A stretch of DNA of 64,000 nucleotides from Geojedonia litorea (GTDB taxonomy: Bacteria > Bacteroidota > Bacteroidia > Flavobacteriales > Flavobacteriaceae), in the NCBI RefSeq assembly GCF_042654525.1, contig NZ_JBHSGP010000014.1:1-64000 (forward strand), in the 5' to 3' direction. This document shows, one piece after another, positions 9,341 through 19,216 of the stretch; within the stretch, counting starts at the first letter, position 1; every line of letters begins with the position of its first letter. The notes under the pieces are model-generated. The model did no database searches, was not told the origin of the DNA, and saw nothing but the letters and a program-made list of their open reading frames with translations. A program made the position numbers and the translations under genes.

Positions 9341-10726
9341 TTAGTACCCATCATTTTGAACCATATTTGAATTTGCATCGGTTTCTGCCTTTGGTATTGG
9401 GTAAGCAAACAAATTATTAGGATACGAAAGTGTTCTAATGACTTGTTGTATAGATCCCAAAACGTCAACAGATTGACCTGTTCTCATCATGTCGTCAAAT
9501 CTAAATCCTTCAAACATAAGCTCTTTACGTCTTTCTGTCATAATGTTATCCTTTGTAACAGATGTATAAAGTGATGCTCCTCTATTAGAAGGAATTGAAT
9601 TTAATTGTATTAAAGCTTCAGCACTTGCATTGTCTATTTCATACAAGGCTTCTGCGTAATTAAGTACTATTTCTTCAATTCTAATTAATGGTACATTATC
9701 AGCATTGTTAACAGTATCTGGATATTTTCCCATGTTTCTTAAACGGGTACCACCATCTTGATATCCTAAAATATCACGACGTACATCAGCACTTTCAAAT
9801 AGATTGATTACAGAAGACTCTACTTCTACGTCACCATATCCAGCTGGGCTATCTCCAGGGAATCTATAGATATAAGCTAGACCCCCAATACCTGCATTGT
9901 CTGATGTTGTATATTGTAACTCAAAAATTGAATTTGCAGCCTCTTTTGAAGCCCAGTTAGAAACAAAACTACCTGCTGGAGCGATGGTGTATTTATTTGA
10001 ATCAATAACCATCTTTGCAGCATCACGAGCTCTAGTCCAATCACCAAAATATATTGCTACTCTAGACTCTAAAGCTTTAGCTGCCATTTTTGAAATAAAT
10101 ATTTTACTATCATATGCCTCATCCATCATAGAGTAAGCTGTTTCTAAATCATTGTAGATAGCATTTTTCACCTCATCAATAGTCATTCTAGAAGGAAACA
10201 AATCATCTCCTTTAAAAGTAGTCACATATGGCACTCCCAGATTTCCACTTGGTGCATGTTGCTGTCCAAAACTTCTTAACAGGTCATAATGAGCTAAAGC
10301 TCTAATAGCTATGGCTTCTCCTTGAAGATGCTTGCCAAAATCCATGTCACCATCAAGAGTGTTTAAATCAGCGTTAATTACAATATTAGCATTAGCAATT
10401 ACCGCATATGCATCATTCCATATATAACCAGTATTCTCATTATACTCATATTCTGCTTGAGTAGAATATCGTCCTGAGTTACCGTTAGAGAAACAATTGT
10501 CAGATCTCACTTCGTTGGTGATTATCATGGCCTGCCCATAATAACCTGAAGCTGTTAATTGACTGTGCATTCCTTTAACAATACTATAAAGGTTGCCCAC
10601 ATTGTTAATACTTGTTTCAACCGCTTTAGACTGCGCTAAAGTAGGTTCTAAATCTTCCGTTCCGCAGGAATTAAACATCAACGCGCTTAATCCTGCTATA
10701 AATGTATATTTAAATATTTTTTTCAT
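9341..10726 (-). CDS. SusD/RagB family nutrient-binding lipoprotein
   Basis: A 461-residue lipoprotein with lipobox MFNSC (Cys21). Features of the classical RagB/SusD family: AIRALAHYDLLRSFGQ in the N-terminal helical half, IRIEEIVLNYAEALYEI, and the C-terminal RRKELMFEGFRFDDMMRTG. Starts 3 bp after the stop of its SusC partner, so they are cotranscribed. It belongs to a different SusD branch (SusD-like_3 plus SusD_RagB) from the protein at 4241-5836, so the two loci probably have different substrates although the SusC leaders are near-identical. Confidence 0.93.
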   Translation of the reverse strand: MKKIFKYTFIAGLSALMFNSCGTEDLEPTLAQSKAVETSINNVGNLYSIVKGMHSQLTASGYYGQAMIITNEVRSDNCFSNGNSGRYSTQAEYEYNENTGYIWNDAYAVIANANIVINADLNTLDGDMDFGKHLQGEAIAIRALAHYDLLRSFGQQHAPSGNLGVPYVTTFKGDDLFPSRMTIDEVKNAIYNDLETAYSMMDEAYDSKIFISKMAAKALESRVAIYFGDWTRARDAAKMVIDSNKYTIAPAGSFVSNWASKEAANSIFELQYTTSDNAGIGGLAYIYRFPGDSPAGYGDVEVESSVINLFESADVRRDILGYQDGGTRLRNMGKYPDTVNNADNVPLIRIEEIVLNYAEALYEIDNASAEALIQLNSIPSNRGASLYTSVTKDNIMTERRKELMFEGFRFDDMMRTGQSVDVLGSIQQVIRTLSYPNNLFAYPIPKAETDANSNMVQNDGY

Positions 10727-10729
10727 AGC

Positions 10730-13700
10730 TTAAAAGTTTAATGTTAATCCAAGAGAGAACGATTTGATTGAAGGAGTTTCTAATCCTGTTTGACCTCCTA
10801 AGTCAACTTCTGGGTCGTAGGCCAAATTATCATCTTTAACCCATGTTAATAAATTATTTCCTCTTAAATAAATTTGCATGTTGCTAATCCCAACAGACTC
10901 AAATTTATTTTTAAAGTTATACCCTATAGTCATACTTCTCAATCTTAAGTAATCTCCATCGTATAAATATTTAGAGTGTCTTTGCCATGGCGTAAATGAA
11001 CTAGTAAATTTACCGTGTCTTGCAATATCTCCAGGTTCTTGCCATCTATCTAAAAGTGAAGTTAAACCTTGGAATGCAAAAATTGGAAAACCATTAGTAG
11101 TGTTGGTATATCTATGCCATCCTTCATAAATTTTATGACCACCTGCGTAGTATGCATTAGCGTCTAAATAAAATCCTTTATAATCAAAATGCAAATTCAT
11201 TCCAGCTGTAATAGTAGGTATTGCACTATCTCCTTGCCAAACTTGTTCGGCATCATTAAAATTGGTTGTAGTAGCTCCATCAACACCATTCACATAGTAT
11301 TCTTCTAGTCCAGTTTGAGGATTTACTCCAGCCCAAGTTGGCATATACCATCCATTTACTGGGTGTCCTGATTCTATTCTAGTAATAGTTGTTGTAATTG
11401 TTCTTTCAACACCATTTGGATCTAAAGGTAATTTGGTCACTTCATTTTCAACAGTTCCGATATTTCCACCAAGGGTTAAGTTCATATCTTCTTTGCTGAT
11501 CACATTGAAATTTAATTCAACTTCAAATCCTTTATTAGTTAATGCTCCAATATTTTGAACCTGTGAAGAGAATCCTGTTGTTTGTGATAATGGTACATTC
11601 AATAAAAGATCTGTAGATTCTCTGTTGTAATAATTGAAAGTACCATTTACAACACCGTTAAATAACCCAAAATCAACACCTAGATCTAAAGTACTTGATT
11701 TTTCCCAAGATAAATCTTTATTTCCAAAAGTATTCACCACTTGAGCGCCTTCACTATTGTAATCTACACCAAAACTAAATAAGGATTGGTATTGATTTGT
11801 TCCAATATTGGCATTACCTGTTGTACCATAGGATGCTCTTAATTTTAAATTGTTCAACCAATCTACTGATGACATGAAATCTTCTTTATGTAAGTTCCAT
11901 GCTCCACCAACTGACCAAAAACTACCCCATCTTTGTTCAGGGCTAAATCTTGAGTTTCCTTCATATCTGTAGTTTAAATCTACTACATACTTTCCTTGGA
12001 AGCCACTATAGTGGATAGCACCCAAATAAGCTCCTAAATAAGAATCATTAAAACTTGAGTTAATAGAAACTGGATTTCCTAATGAGTCTAAATAATAAAG
12101 ACCGTCATCAGCAAAGTTTTCTCCATAAGCACCTAAGAAATAAATTCTATTAGATGCGTATTCTTGAAGTAAAGTCACATCAAATTCATGATCATCATTT
12201 AGAGCCAAATTATAATTCAATTGGTTCTGAAATGTATAAGTCACCGTATTTCTTGAATATTGGCTAGCATCACCACTAGTAGGAACACCATATCCATAAT
12301 TCCTGTTAGAATAATTTCTAGTATTATACACTTGATAATCGATATTGAATCTTGAGCTAGCAGATAAGCCATGACCAATATCCCAAGATACTTGGTTATT
12401 CGATACAATTCTAGCTAAAGTATTATCATTGATGTTATATTTAGAAATATACAATGGATTTGGAAGTGATCCTCCAAACTCATTAATAGATCCATCATCA
12501 TTATAAGGCTGACGAAGTGGTGATAAGAAAAATGGTGCTGTTCTAGCGCCTTCAAAATAAGCACTACGCTCTAAAAATGCGTCTTGGTATGTATAAGCTC
12601 CAGAATTGTTAGATGTAAATTTCAACTTATCAGTAAGATTTACCGAAAAATTTACGGCTCCATTGATTCGTTCAAATTCAGAACCAATAACTGTACCTTC
12701 TTGAGTCATATAACCTAATGAGGCAAAAAATGTATGGCTCTCATTTCCTCCAGAAGCAGACAGATTATATTTTTTAATTTCTGCGTCTTTATTTTTAATA
12801 ACTTCTTTCCAATTTCCTTCTGGTCTCCCAGCTTCATCCCAGCTTCTAAATGGATTTCTCGCTAACAAATAAGCTTCAGCTTCAGCTTTGGTGCTAAAAA
12901 ACCCATCATTAAAATACGCTTCAGAAGCTAACTCTAAACGATGAGCAGCTGTTAAAGGCTCTGGGCCATCTACAGCATCATTTTGAATACCATAAGATGA
13001 AGAAAAGTTAAATGTAGTTTTTCCTTGTTTTCCTTTTTTAGTAGTAATCAAAATTACACCATTCGATCCTCGCGCTCCATATTGCGCTGTAGCAGAAGCA
13101 TCTTTTAGAACTGTGATTGTTTCAATGTTATTACTGTCAAAAGCAGCCAAATTTGAGAAAAATGACGTTGCTCCTGAACTAGAAACGTTCCCATTATTTA
13201 CTGGTACACCATCAATAACAAAAAGCGGTTCATTCCCTGCGGTAATAGAGCTTATACCTCTAATTCTAATAGAAGATGTAGATCCAGGAGTACCAGAATT
13301 ACCACTAATGGTCAAACCAGCAACTTTTCCTTGTAAAGCTTGATCCACTGTAGGTGTAATGATATCTGTTATCGCATCATTACTTAACTGTACTGTTGAA
13401 CCTGTTACTTCTGATTTTCGGTAAGAAGCATAACCGGTTATTACCACTTCATCTAATGCTGTCATATCTTCCTGCATTACAACATTAATGGTATTACTTG
13501 CCCCTACTTGTGCTTCACTTGTTGTCAAGCCTAAAAATGAAAACACTAAAGTTTCACCTTGAGAAGCAACGATAGAAAATTTTCCATCAAAGTCTGTTTG
13601 AGCTCCTCTTGTTGTTCCTTTTACAATTACATTTACTCCTGGTAAGGGCATGCCGTCAGTAGCAGATGTAACTGTTCCTGTGACAGTTTTCTCTTGAGCA

Positions 13701-13762
13701 AAAGAAAATTGCATTACTAACGCCATAAATAGCGTTATTAATCTAGTTAATTTTAATTTCAT
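10730..13762 (-). CDS. SusC/RagA TonB-linked outer-membrane transporter
   Basis: About 1010 residues from the ATG at 13762 (MKLKLTRLITLFMALVMQFS), which gives a normal signal peptide. The longer reading back to 13843 runs through the promoter and is rejected. Domains: CarboxypepD_reg-like (GMPLPGVNVIVKGTTRG), TonB-box region MTALDEVVITGYASYRKSE, plug with DGVPVNNG and SGATSFF, barrel ending in SFSLGLTLNF. Outer-membrane importer working with the SusD immediately downstream. Two-gene operon with no extra lipoproteins, unlike the paralogous locus to its left. Confidence 0.95.
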   Translation of the reverse strand: MKLKLTRLITLFMALVMQFSFAQEKTVTGTVTSATDGMPLPGVNVIVKGTTRGAQTDFDGKFSIVASQGETLVFSFLGLTTSEAQVGASNTINVVMQEDMTALDEVVITGYASYRKSEVTGSTVQLSNDAITDIITPTVDQALQGKVAGLTISGNSGTPGSTSSIRIRGISSITAGNEPLFVIDGVPVNNGNVSSSGATSFFSNLAAFDSNNIETITVLKDASATAQYGARGSNGVILITTKKGKQGKTTFNFSSSYGIQNDAVDGPEPLTAAHRLELASEAYFNDGFFSTKAEAEAYLLARNPFRSWDEAGRPEGNWKEVIKNKDAEIKKYNLSASGGNESHTFFASLGYMTQEGTVIGSEFERINGAVNFSVNLTDKLKFTSNNSGAYTYQDAFLERSAYFEGARTAPFFLSPLRQPYNDDGSINEFGGSLPNPLYISKYNINDNTLARIVSNNQVSWDIGHGLSASSRFNIDYQVYNTRNYSNRNYGYGVPTSGDASQYSRNTVTYTFQNQLNYNLALNDDHEFDVTLLQEYASNRIYFLGAYGENFADDGLYYLDSLGNPVSINSSFNDSYLGAYLGAIHYSGFQGKYVVDLNYRYEGNSRFSPEQRWGSFWSVGGAWNLHKEDFMSSVDWLNNLKLRASYGTTGNANIGTNQYQSLFSFGVDYNSEGAQVVNTFGNKDLSWEKSSTLDLGVDFGLFNGVVNGTFNYYNRESTDLLLNVPLSQTTGFSSQVQNIGALTNKGFEVELNFNVISKEDMNLTLGGNIGTVENEVTKLPLDPNGVERTITTTITRIESGHPVNGWYMPTWAGVNPQTGLEEYYVNGVDGATTTNFNDAEQVWQGDSAIPTITAGMNLHFDYKGFYLDANAYYAGGHKIYEGWHRYTNTTNGFPIFAFQGLTSLLDRWQEPGDIARHGKFTSSFTPWQRHSKYLYDGDYLRLRSMTIGYNFKNKFESVGISNMQIYLRGNNLLTWVKDDNLAYDPEVDLGGQTGLETPSIKSFSLGLTLNF

Positions 13763-13791
13763 AAAAACAATTATTTGAATTAGTCTAAAAG

Positions 13792-13823
13792 CAAACTTGC
13801 CAATTTTATACCTAAAAAACAAA
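13792..13823 (-). promoter_or_regulatory. Promoter of the second SusCD operon
   Basis: The minus strand has TTTG (plus 13820-13823), exactly 20 bp, then CAAGTTTG (plus 13792-13799). The leader between promoter and ATG is nearly the same as in front of the first susC. Confidence 0.5.
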
Positions 13824-13956
13824 CCACTCAAAAATTTATACAAATTGTTTAAACATTTAACAAATCCATTGAAACCTCTTAAAAAAAGCGCTTAAAACGC
13901 TAACATATTCTTACGGCTAAAAAGTTTTGTTTAACTTTATTTTTTATTTTATTGAT

Positions 13957-14559
13957 TTGAACTTAAACGCAAATTTTTCGGAATTTTTACTAGAATGTGG
14001 CACCGACGAAGCTGGTAGAGGCTGCCTTGCTGGGCCAGTTACCGCAGCGGCAGTAATTTTACCAAAGCGCTTTAACAATAGTCTACTAAATGATTCTAAA
14101 CTTCTTTCAGCGAAACACAGAAATTCGCTTAAGCCTATAATTGAATCTGAAGCAAAGGCTTTTGCATTTCATCATATCTGGCCAGAAGAAATCGACAAAA
14201 TCAACATCTTAAATGCTTCTATTTTAGCGATGCATAAGTCAATAGAGCAATTAAACCCCATTCCAGAATTCATTATTGTTGATGGTAATAAGTTTAAGCC
14301 TTTTAATAATATTCCGTTTGAGACAATAATTAAAGGAGATCAAAAATATTTAAGTATTGCTGCTGCATCTGTATTAGCCAAAACCTATAGAGACGCCTAT
14401 ATGGATAAAATTCATGCTGAATATCCGATGTATAATTGGAAACAAAACAAAGGCTATCCAACTAAAGAACATCGTGACGCTATAAGAAAGTATGGACCAT
14501 CACCGTATCATAGAATGTCTTTTAGATTATTACCCGAACAATTAAAATTAGAGCTTTAA
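13957..14559 (+). CDS. rnhB: Ribonuclease HII
   Basis: Cleaves the RNA strand of RNA/DNA hybrids, including single ribonucleotides in DNA. Contains CGTDEAGRGCLAGPVTAAAV with the first catalytic Asp-Glu, then DSKLLSAKHR, IVDGNKF, KGDQKYLSIAAASVLAKTYRD and the C-terminal YGPSPYHRMSF. No ATG lies in frame before the DEAGRG motif. The TTG at 13957 gives 201 residues, which fits the family; another TTG at 13927 would add ten hydrophobic, AT-coded residues. The start is therefore uncertain. Divergent from the second SusCD operon. Confidence 0.95.
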   Translation: MNLNANFSEFLLECGTDEAGRGCLAGPVTAAAVILPKRFNNSLLNDSKLLSAKHRNSLKPIIESEAKAFAFHHIWPEEIDKINILNASILAMHKSIEQLNPIPEFIIVDGNKFKPFNNIPFETIIKGDQKYLSIAAASVLAKTYRDAYMDKIHAEYPMYNWKQNKGYPTKEHRDAIRKYGPSPYHRMSFRLLPEQLKLEL

Positions 14560-14610
14560 CTTTTTATATTTGTCATTAAATCTAAATCGTTGTCTAAATT
14601 CTATTTTTTC

Positions 14611-17043
14611 ATGAAATATGCATTAGTTTGCCTCTTATTATGCTTCTGTTTGACAGGTTGCGATAACCGTAACAAAAAATCGACTAGCCTATTAGCATTT
14701 TCACCCGAAACAGCATCTATTTTCATTAAAGCTAATTCTTTAGAAAATATTTCTTCTGTTTTGATCAACAACGATCTTTTAAAAGCATCACTAGATTACA
14801 ATACAGTTTCGAATCTTCAAAAAAAACTTGAGATTTTAAGTTATTTAAATTCTGAGAACCCTTTCCTAATTGCATTAGTTCCAAATAATCAAAACAGTCC
14901 TGACTTTACTTTTGCTACCAAACTTAATGCAAACATTTTAAGTCTAGACTCCTTACCAAATCTAATTTCAGAGAAATTAGAATTAAAAAAGTATACTGTA
15001 GACAAAACTACAATTGATAAAGACACTATTTACAGTACTGTTATAGATAGCATTTTTGTAGGATCAAATACATTAGCCTTATTAGAACAAGCCATCAATA
15101 AGAAACAAAATGACCCTGAGTTAGAATCGATTTTCAAAACTTCTAGCAGTGAACGATCACTTTCTATCGTACTTAATTTAAAGGCTAAAAATTTAAAACC
15201 TTCATTTTTTTATAATGACCAATTAAATGCACATCAATTTTCAAATTACATGCTTTTAGACGTTGATGTGTCACAGAACAATATCATTTTTAATGGTGTC
15301 ACAAAAGCAACAGATTCTACAAAAAGCTGGATCAATATTTTTAAAAATACCATTCCCCAAGAAAACAGCTTAAGTCAAATTGCGCCAAATGATGCTGACC
15401 ATTTTATAAGTTATACCTATAACAATTTTAGGGTGTTTAATGAGAACATTCAAAATTATAGAAAACAGGATTCTATCGTACCAAGCCCTATTTTTGTTAA
15501 TAGCGTAGAGGTTGGATCTATAAAGTTGAATGGTAATAAGGTGGCAGTTATTAAATCTATTGATGCCGAATTAACTTTAGAGGGAATGGACACACCAATT
15601 TTGGTTGAGACCTTTAGAGATGTTAATATTTACGATTTTGATACTCCTGAAATTTTTGAAGAAACGTTTTCACCTTTCATCAATTTCAATTCGGCTTTAT
15701 TTTATGCCGTGATTGACAACTTTTTTGTGTTTGCTGAAACTACTGATATTTTAAAAGGGATAATTTCAAACTATCAAAACAAAACAACTATTAGTAATAG
15801 TAGTCATTTTAAGTCGGTTATGAATGATTTAAGTGACGCTTCGTCTGTATTTGTTTATGCTAATCAGCAATCATTAAATAATATACTTAACCAAAATTTC
15901 AATGAAGTACTTTCCCCAAAACTAGAAGCCTACAAAGCTTCATGCTTACAGTTTGTGTACGAAACTGATTTCGCCCACGTGAACGGTGCTTTCAAAACCT
16001 TTAAATCAACTGGCGCGAATAATACAGTTGTAGAGGCTCTCGACATTAAAATAGATGCATCACTATTGACAGCTCCTCAATTGGTGATTAACCATACCAA
16101 CAATCAAAAAGATATTGTGGTTCAGGATATCAACAACAATCTATATCTAATTTCAAATGAAGGAAAAATCTTTTGGAAAAAACAATTGGACGGGAAAGTT
16201 TTAGGAACCATTGAACAAATGGACATTTATAAAAATGGAAGGTTGCAATTGGTTTTTGCAACACCTCATCGTGTTTACGTATTGGATAGAAATGGTAAAG
16301 ATGTTGGTCCATTTCCTCTAAAATTTAATGACAAGATTACCCAGTCACTTTCTTTGTTTGATTATGACTCCAACAAAAACTATCGCCTATTAGTTACTCA
16401 AGGAAAATCATTGCTCATGTATGACAAACAAGGCAAAGCGGTTACAGGGTTTAGATTCAATTCAACAAATGAAACCATTTCTTCTCAACCAAAACATTTT
16501 AGGATTGGAAACAAAGACTACATTGTTTTTACTCAAGGAAAGCAGTTAAGAATTTTAGACCGTACTGGAAAAACTAGGATTGATGTAAAAGAAACTTTTG
16601 ATTTCTCTACTAATGAGATTTATCTCTACAACAACAATTTCACCACCACCAACACAAATGGTACTTTAATTCAAGTTAACCAACGTGGGCAAGTGAGTCA
16701 ATCAAATATTAATATAAGTGATGACCATTTTATTTGTTCAACAAGTAGAACCTTGGTCACACTTTTTGAAAATAAATTGACAATAAAATCTCATGTAGTT
16801 GAATTGGATTTTGGTGAATATTTGCCTCCACAGATTTTTTATATCAATGACAAAATCTATGTCACTACAACCGACCTGCAGTCGAACAAAGTTTATCTTT
16901 TTGATAGTTTAGGAAAGCCAATTGCTAATTTTCCAGTTTATGGCAACTCATCCATAACGCTTGACAATATTGACAAGGACCGTAATTTAGAATTGGTTGT
17001 TAAAGGTGATGACTCAGATATTATAGTTTATGAAATAAACTGA
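14611..17043 (+). CDS. Large lipoprotein with C-terminal beta-propeller-like half
   Basis: About 810 residues from ATG 14611 (MKYALVCLLLCFCLTGC, a clean lipoprotein signal); a TTG at 14590 would only add seven residues. Residues 30-460 form a repeated alpha/beta region starting LLAFSPETASIFIKANSL, faintly like DUF3352 proteins. Residues about 500-810 contain repeats such as DGKVLGTIEQMDIYKNGRLQLVFATPHRVYVLDRNGK and DIDKDRNLELVVKG, typical of beta-propeller or FG-GAP-like blades. Probably periplasmic or outer-membrane anchored. Often adjacent to rnhB in related bacteria as far as I recall; function unknown. A TATATTTG at 14568-14575 could be its promoter. Confidence 0.75.
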   Translation: MKYALVCLLLCFCLTGCDNRNKKSTSLLAFSPETASIFIKANSLENISSVLINNDLLKASLDYNTVSNLQKKLEILSYLNSENPFLIALVPNNQNSPDFTFATKLNANILSLDSLPNLISEKLELKKYTVDKTTIDKDTIYSTVIDSIFVGSNTLALLEQAINKKQNDPELESIFKTSSSERSLSIVLNLKAKNLKPSFFYNDQLNAHQFSNYMLLDVDVSQNNIIFNGVTKATDSTKSWINIFKNTIPQENSLSQIAPNDADHFISYTYNNFRVFNENIQNYRKQDSIVPSPIFVNSVEVGSIKLNGNKVAVIKSIDAELTLEGMDTPILVETFRDVNIYDFDTPEIFEETFSPFINFNSALFYAVIDNFFVFAETTDILKGIISNYQNKTTISNSSHFKSVMNDLSDASSVFVYANQQSLNNILNQNFNEVLSPKLEAYKASCLQFVYETDFAHVNGAFKTFKSTGANNTVVEALDIKIDASLLTAPQLVINHTNNQKDIVVQDINNNLYLISNEGKIFWKKQLDGKVLGTIEQMDIYKNGRLQLVFATPHRVYVLDRNGKDVGPFPLKFNDKITQSLSLFDYDSNKNYRLLVTQGKSLLMYDKQGKAVTGFRFNSTNETISSQPKHFRIGNKDYIVFTQGKQLRILDRTGKTRIDVKETFDFSTNEIYLYNNNFTTTNTNGTLIQVNQRGQVSQSNINISDDHFICSTSRTLVTLFENKLTIKSHVVELDFGEYLPPQIFYINDKIYVTTTDLQSNKVYLFDSLGKPIANFPVYGNSSITLDNIDKDRNLELVVKGDDSDIIVYEIN

Positions 17044-17756
17044 TGTGGCAGTTCTTGATGACTTATTTGAGCCTCAAAAAGATTTGAGAAATGCTTTAGA
17101 AGTTTCAATTTAACGTCTTCTTCATTTATTTTATCAACGCCTAATTCTACATTAAGAGAAGTTACTGCTTTACCACGTATGCCACAGGGTATCATTAAAT
17201 CAAAATAGCCTAAATCTGCATTTACATTTAATGCAAAGCCGTGCATTGTTACCCAACGACTAGCACGAACACCCATTGCACAAATCTTTCTGGCAAATGG
17301 GGTTCCAACATCCAGCCAAACTCCTGTTTCACCACTACTACGCTCTGCTTTTAAGCCATATTCGGCTAATGTTAAAATAATGGTTTCTTCTAACAAGCGT
17401 AAATACTTGTGAATATCGGTAAAAAAATTATCCAGATCCAGAATAGGATAACCTACAATTTGTCCGGGGCCATGATAGGTGATATCTCCACCTCTATTCA
17501 CTTTATAAAATGATGCCTTCTTGGATTTTAGCTGTTCTTCTGAAACCAAAAGATTGGACATATCTCCACTTTTTCCTAAAGTATAAACGTGTGGATGTTC
17601 AACAAAAAGAAAATAGTTAGGCGTAATGAGGTTAGAGTTTTCACGCCGGTTCTTTATTTTAATATCGAGAATGCTCCTAAAAAGTTGCTCCTGGTAATCC
17701 CACGTTTCTTTGTAATCTTTATTTCCCAGATCTGTTATCTCAACCGTTTTATTCAT
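17028..17756 (-). CDS. lipB: Octanoyltransferase (lipoyl synthesis)
   Basis: Transfers the octanoyl group from acyl carrier protein to lipoyl domains of E2/GcvH proteins. 242 residues with RGGDITYHGPGQIVGYPILDL, the catalytic Lys in FARKICAMGVRASRWVTMHG, and the catalytic Cys in MIPCGIRGKAVTS. Convergent with the preceding lipoprotein gene; the 3' ends overlap by 16 bp. Its product would modify the E2 protein encoded at 40330-41649. Confidence 0.96.
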   Translation of the reverse strand: MNKTVEITDLGNKDYKETWDYQEQLFRSILDIKIKNRRENSNLITPNYFLFVEHPHVYTLGKSGDMSNLLVSEEQLKSKKASFYKVNRGGDITYHGPGQIVGYPILDLDNFFTDIHKYLRLLEETIILTLAEYGLKAERSSGETGVWLDVGTPFARKICAMGVRASRWVTMHGFALNVNADLGYFDLMIPCGIRGKAVTSLNVELGVDKINEEDVKLKLLKHFSNLFEAQISHQELPHQFIS

Positions 17757-17781
17757 AGCTGCAAAGATACAACTTATCTTG

Positions 17782-17940
17782 TTATCGATTAGGATTGTTC
17801 AGTATAACCAAAGCTGCAATAACGCCGGGCACCCAACCGCAGAGCCATAATAAGAAGACAATGAAAATTGAACCACAACCCTTATCTATAACGGCTAGTG
17901 GTGGACAAATAATAGAAAGTAAGACTCTCCAAAAACTCAT
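17782..17940 (-). CDS. YqaE/Pmp3-family small membrane protein
   Basis: A 52-residue protein, MSFWRVLLSIICPPLAVIDK at its N-terminus, with ICPPLAV and the second segment IFIVFLLWLCGWVPGVIAAL. The P-P-L-A-V plus W-x-P-G-x-I-A-A pattern is diagnostic of the Pmp3/YqaE family (two membrane helices, often stress-induced). It starts at ATG 17940 and ends TAA at 17782. A TATCTTTG box on the minus strand (plus 18003-18010) may be its -7 element. Role in membrane potential or cold/salt stress is from the family, not from this sequence. Confidence 0.88.
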   Translation of the reverse strand: MSFWRVLLSIICPPLAVIDKGCGSIFIVFLLWLCGWVPGVIAALVILNNPNR

Positions 17941-18053
17941 GATGATTAATTTTAATGATTGATGTAACTATTTGACGTGAATAACTATCATTTGTTACAT
18001 TTCAAAGATATGGAGTTATTTCATTTTAATTTAATTTGTAGTAGATTCGTGAT

Positions 18054-19109
18054 ATGAGAACCTATGGTTTAGTTGTTTTTATATTCTGCTCAATCACTTG
18101 GGCACATGCACAACATGCCTTTCGTGGAATTGTAGATAAAGATCGATGGCAAAACAATGTGTATCTCTCGGTCATTGAAGATTATCGCAAACTTTCTGGT
18201 GTGTTTTCAGAACAGATTATTTCTAGGCAACGCCCAGATTCATTGGGAAATTTTCTTTTCACTGGGAACCAATTGGATACCGAAAATAGAATTTATCGAA
18301 TTCATGTAGATAATTGTAATGATGCGGAACAAGGTCAAAACCACTATGATGGCCATTGCAACGATAGTAAGGAAATTTTGTTTATTGCAAAAGGTAATGA
18401 TACTATAAATTTTCCGTTTTCGTTTGATAATCAAATGTTTTGCACTGTATCTTCAGGAAATCCAAAAGCCGATGCCTTCGTTCAAATAGATTCATTAAAA
18501 GAAATCATGAAATATGATTATGGTGAATTTAGAAGTGAAGCCAATCGAAAACTCAACAACCGAAAGTGGTTTAAAACACTACAGGATTTTGGCAAGTCAC
18601 TTAATGAGCCTTTAGCAGAACTCTACATTTACGCGTTTCTGTCTGAACGCGGCAATAATTTTCATCAATACTATTTAGAGGATCTTAAAACAAACCCCTA
18701 TTACTCCAACCTTTTAAAGCGTTTAAAAGATGCCTATCCGAATTCAGCTTATACCCAACAATACGCAAATGAACTTAAGGCCGATCAATATAGCATCCAA
18801 TCTAATTCGTCATTCACAAATCGTTCGTGGTCTATTGTTTGGCTTATTTGTACAATTTCAATTCTATTAAACATCATCTTGCTTTTTAAACTATTAAAGA
18901 AAAAACAAAATTCGCAACTTGAATTAACTTCGTTGCTCACTAAACAAGAACAAAACATTCTGGATTTATTGTTACAAGATAAGAGTAATAAGGATATCGC
19001 TGAAGCGCTTTTTGTGAGTTTAAGTACCGTTAAAACTCACGTAAACAATATCTATAAAAAGCTGAATGTTCAATCCAGGACCGAAACCAAAGAATTATTT
19101 AACAGATAG
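18054..19109 (+). CDS. Membrane-tethered LuxR-type transcriptional regulator
   Basis: 351 residues: signal peptide 1-19 (WAHAQ), periplasmic region of about 235 residues, a single membrane helix near residues 260-280 (SIVWLICTISILLNIILLFK), then a cytoplasmic LuxR/GerE helix-turn-helix (about 290-351) with TKQEQNILDLLLQDKSNKDI and VSLSTVKTHVNNIYKKLNV. The HTH is at the far C-terminus of a one-pass protein, so it would act as a one-component sensor at the inner membrane. No receiver or kinase domain is present. Such proteins occur in Bacteroidota; the target is unknown. Confidence 0.85.
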   Translation: MRTYGLVVFIFCSITWAHAQHAFRGIVDKDRWQNNVYLSVIEDYRKLSGVFSEQIISRQRPDSLGNFLFTGNQLDTENRIYRIHVDNCNDAEQGQNHYDGHCNDSKEILFIAKGNDTINFPFSFDNQMFCTVSSGNPKADAFVQIDSLKEIMKYDYGEFRSEANRKLNNRKWFKTLQDFGKSLNEPLAELYIYAFLSERGNNFHQYYLEDLKTNPYYSNLLKRLKDAYPNSAYTQQYANELKADQYSIQSNSSFTNRSWSIVWLICTISILLNIILLFKLLKKKQNSQLELTSLLTKQEQNILDLLLQDKSNKDIAEALFVSLSTVKTHVNNIYKKLNVQSRTETKELFNR

Positions 19110-19216
19110 TTACAAATTTCAACCTGGGTACTAGTACCTAAATCAAACCTCTTTTTTTATGCATTTTGGTTAAATTTCATGATGTTTGTTTCCTATTAAT
19201 CTTAAAACAACATTTT

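Noticed and set aside
13763..13843. N-terminal extension of the second SusC
   Set aside because: The extra 27 codons run across the promoter and leader and would hide the signal peptide.
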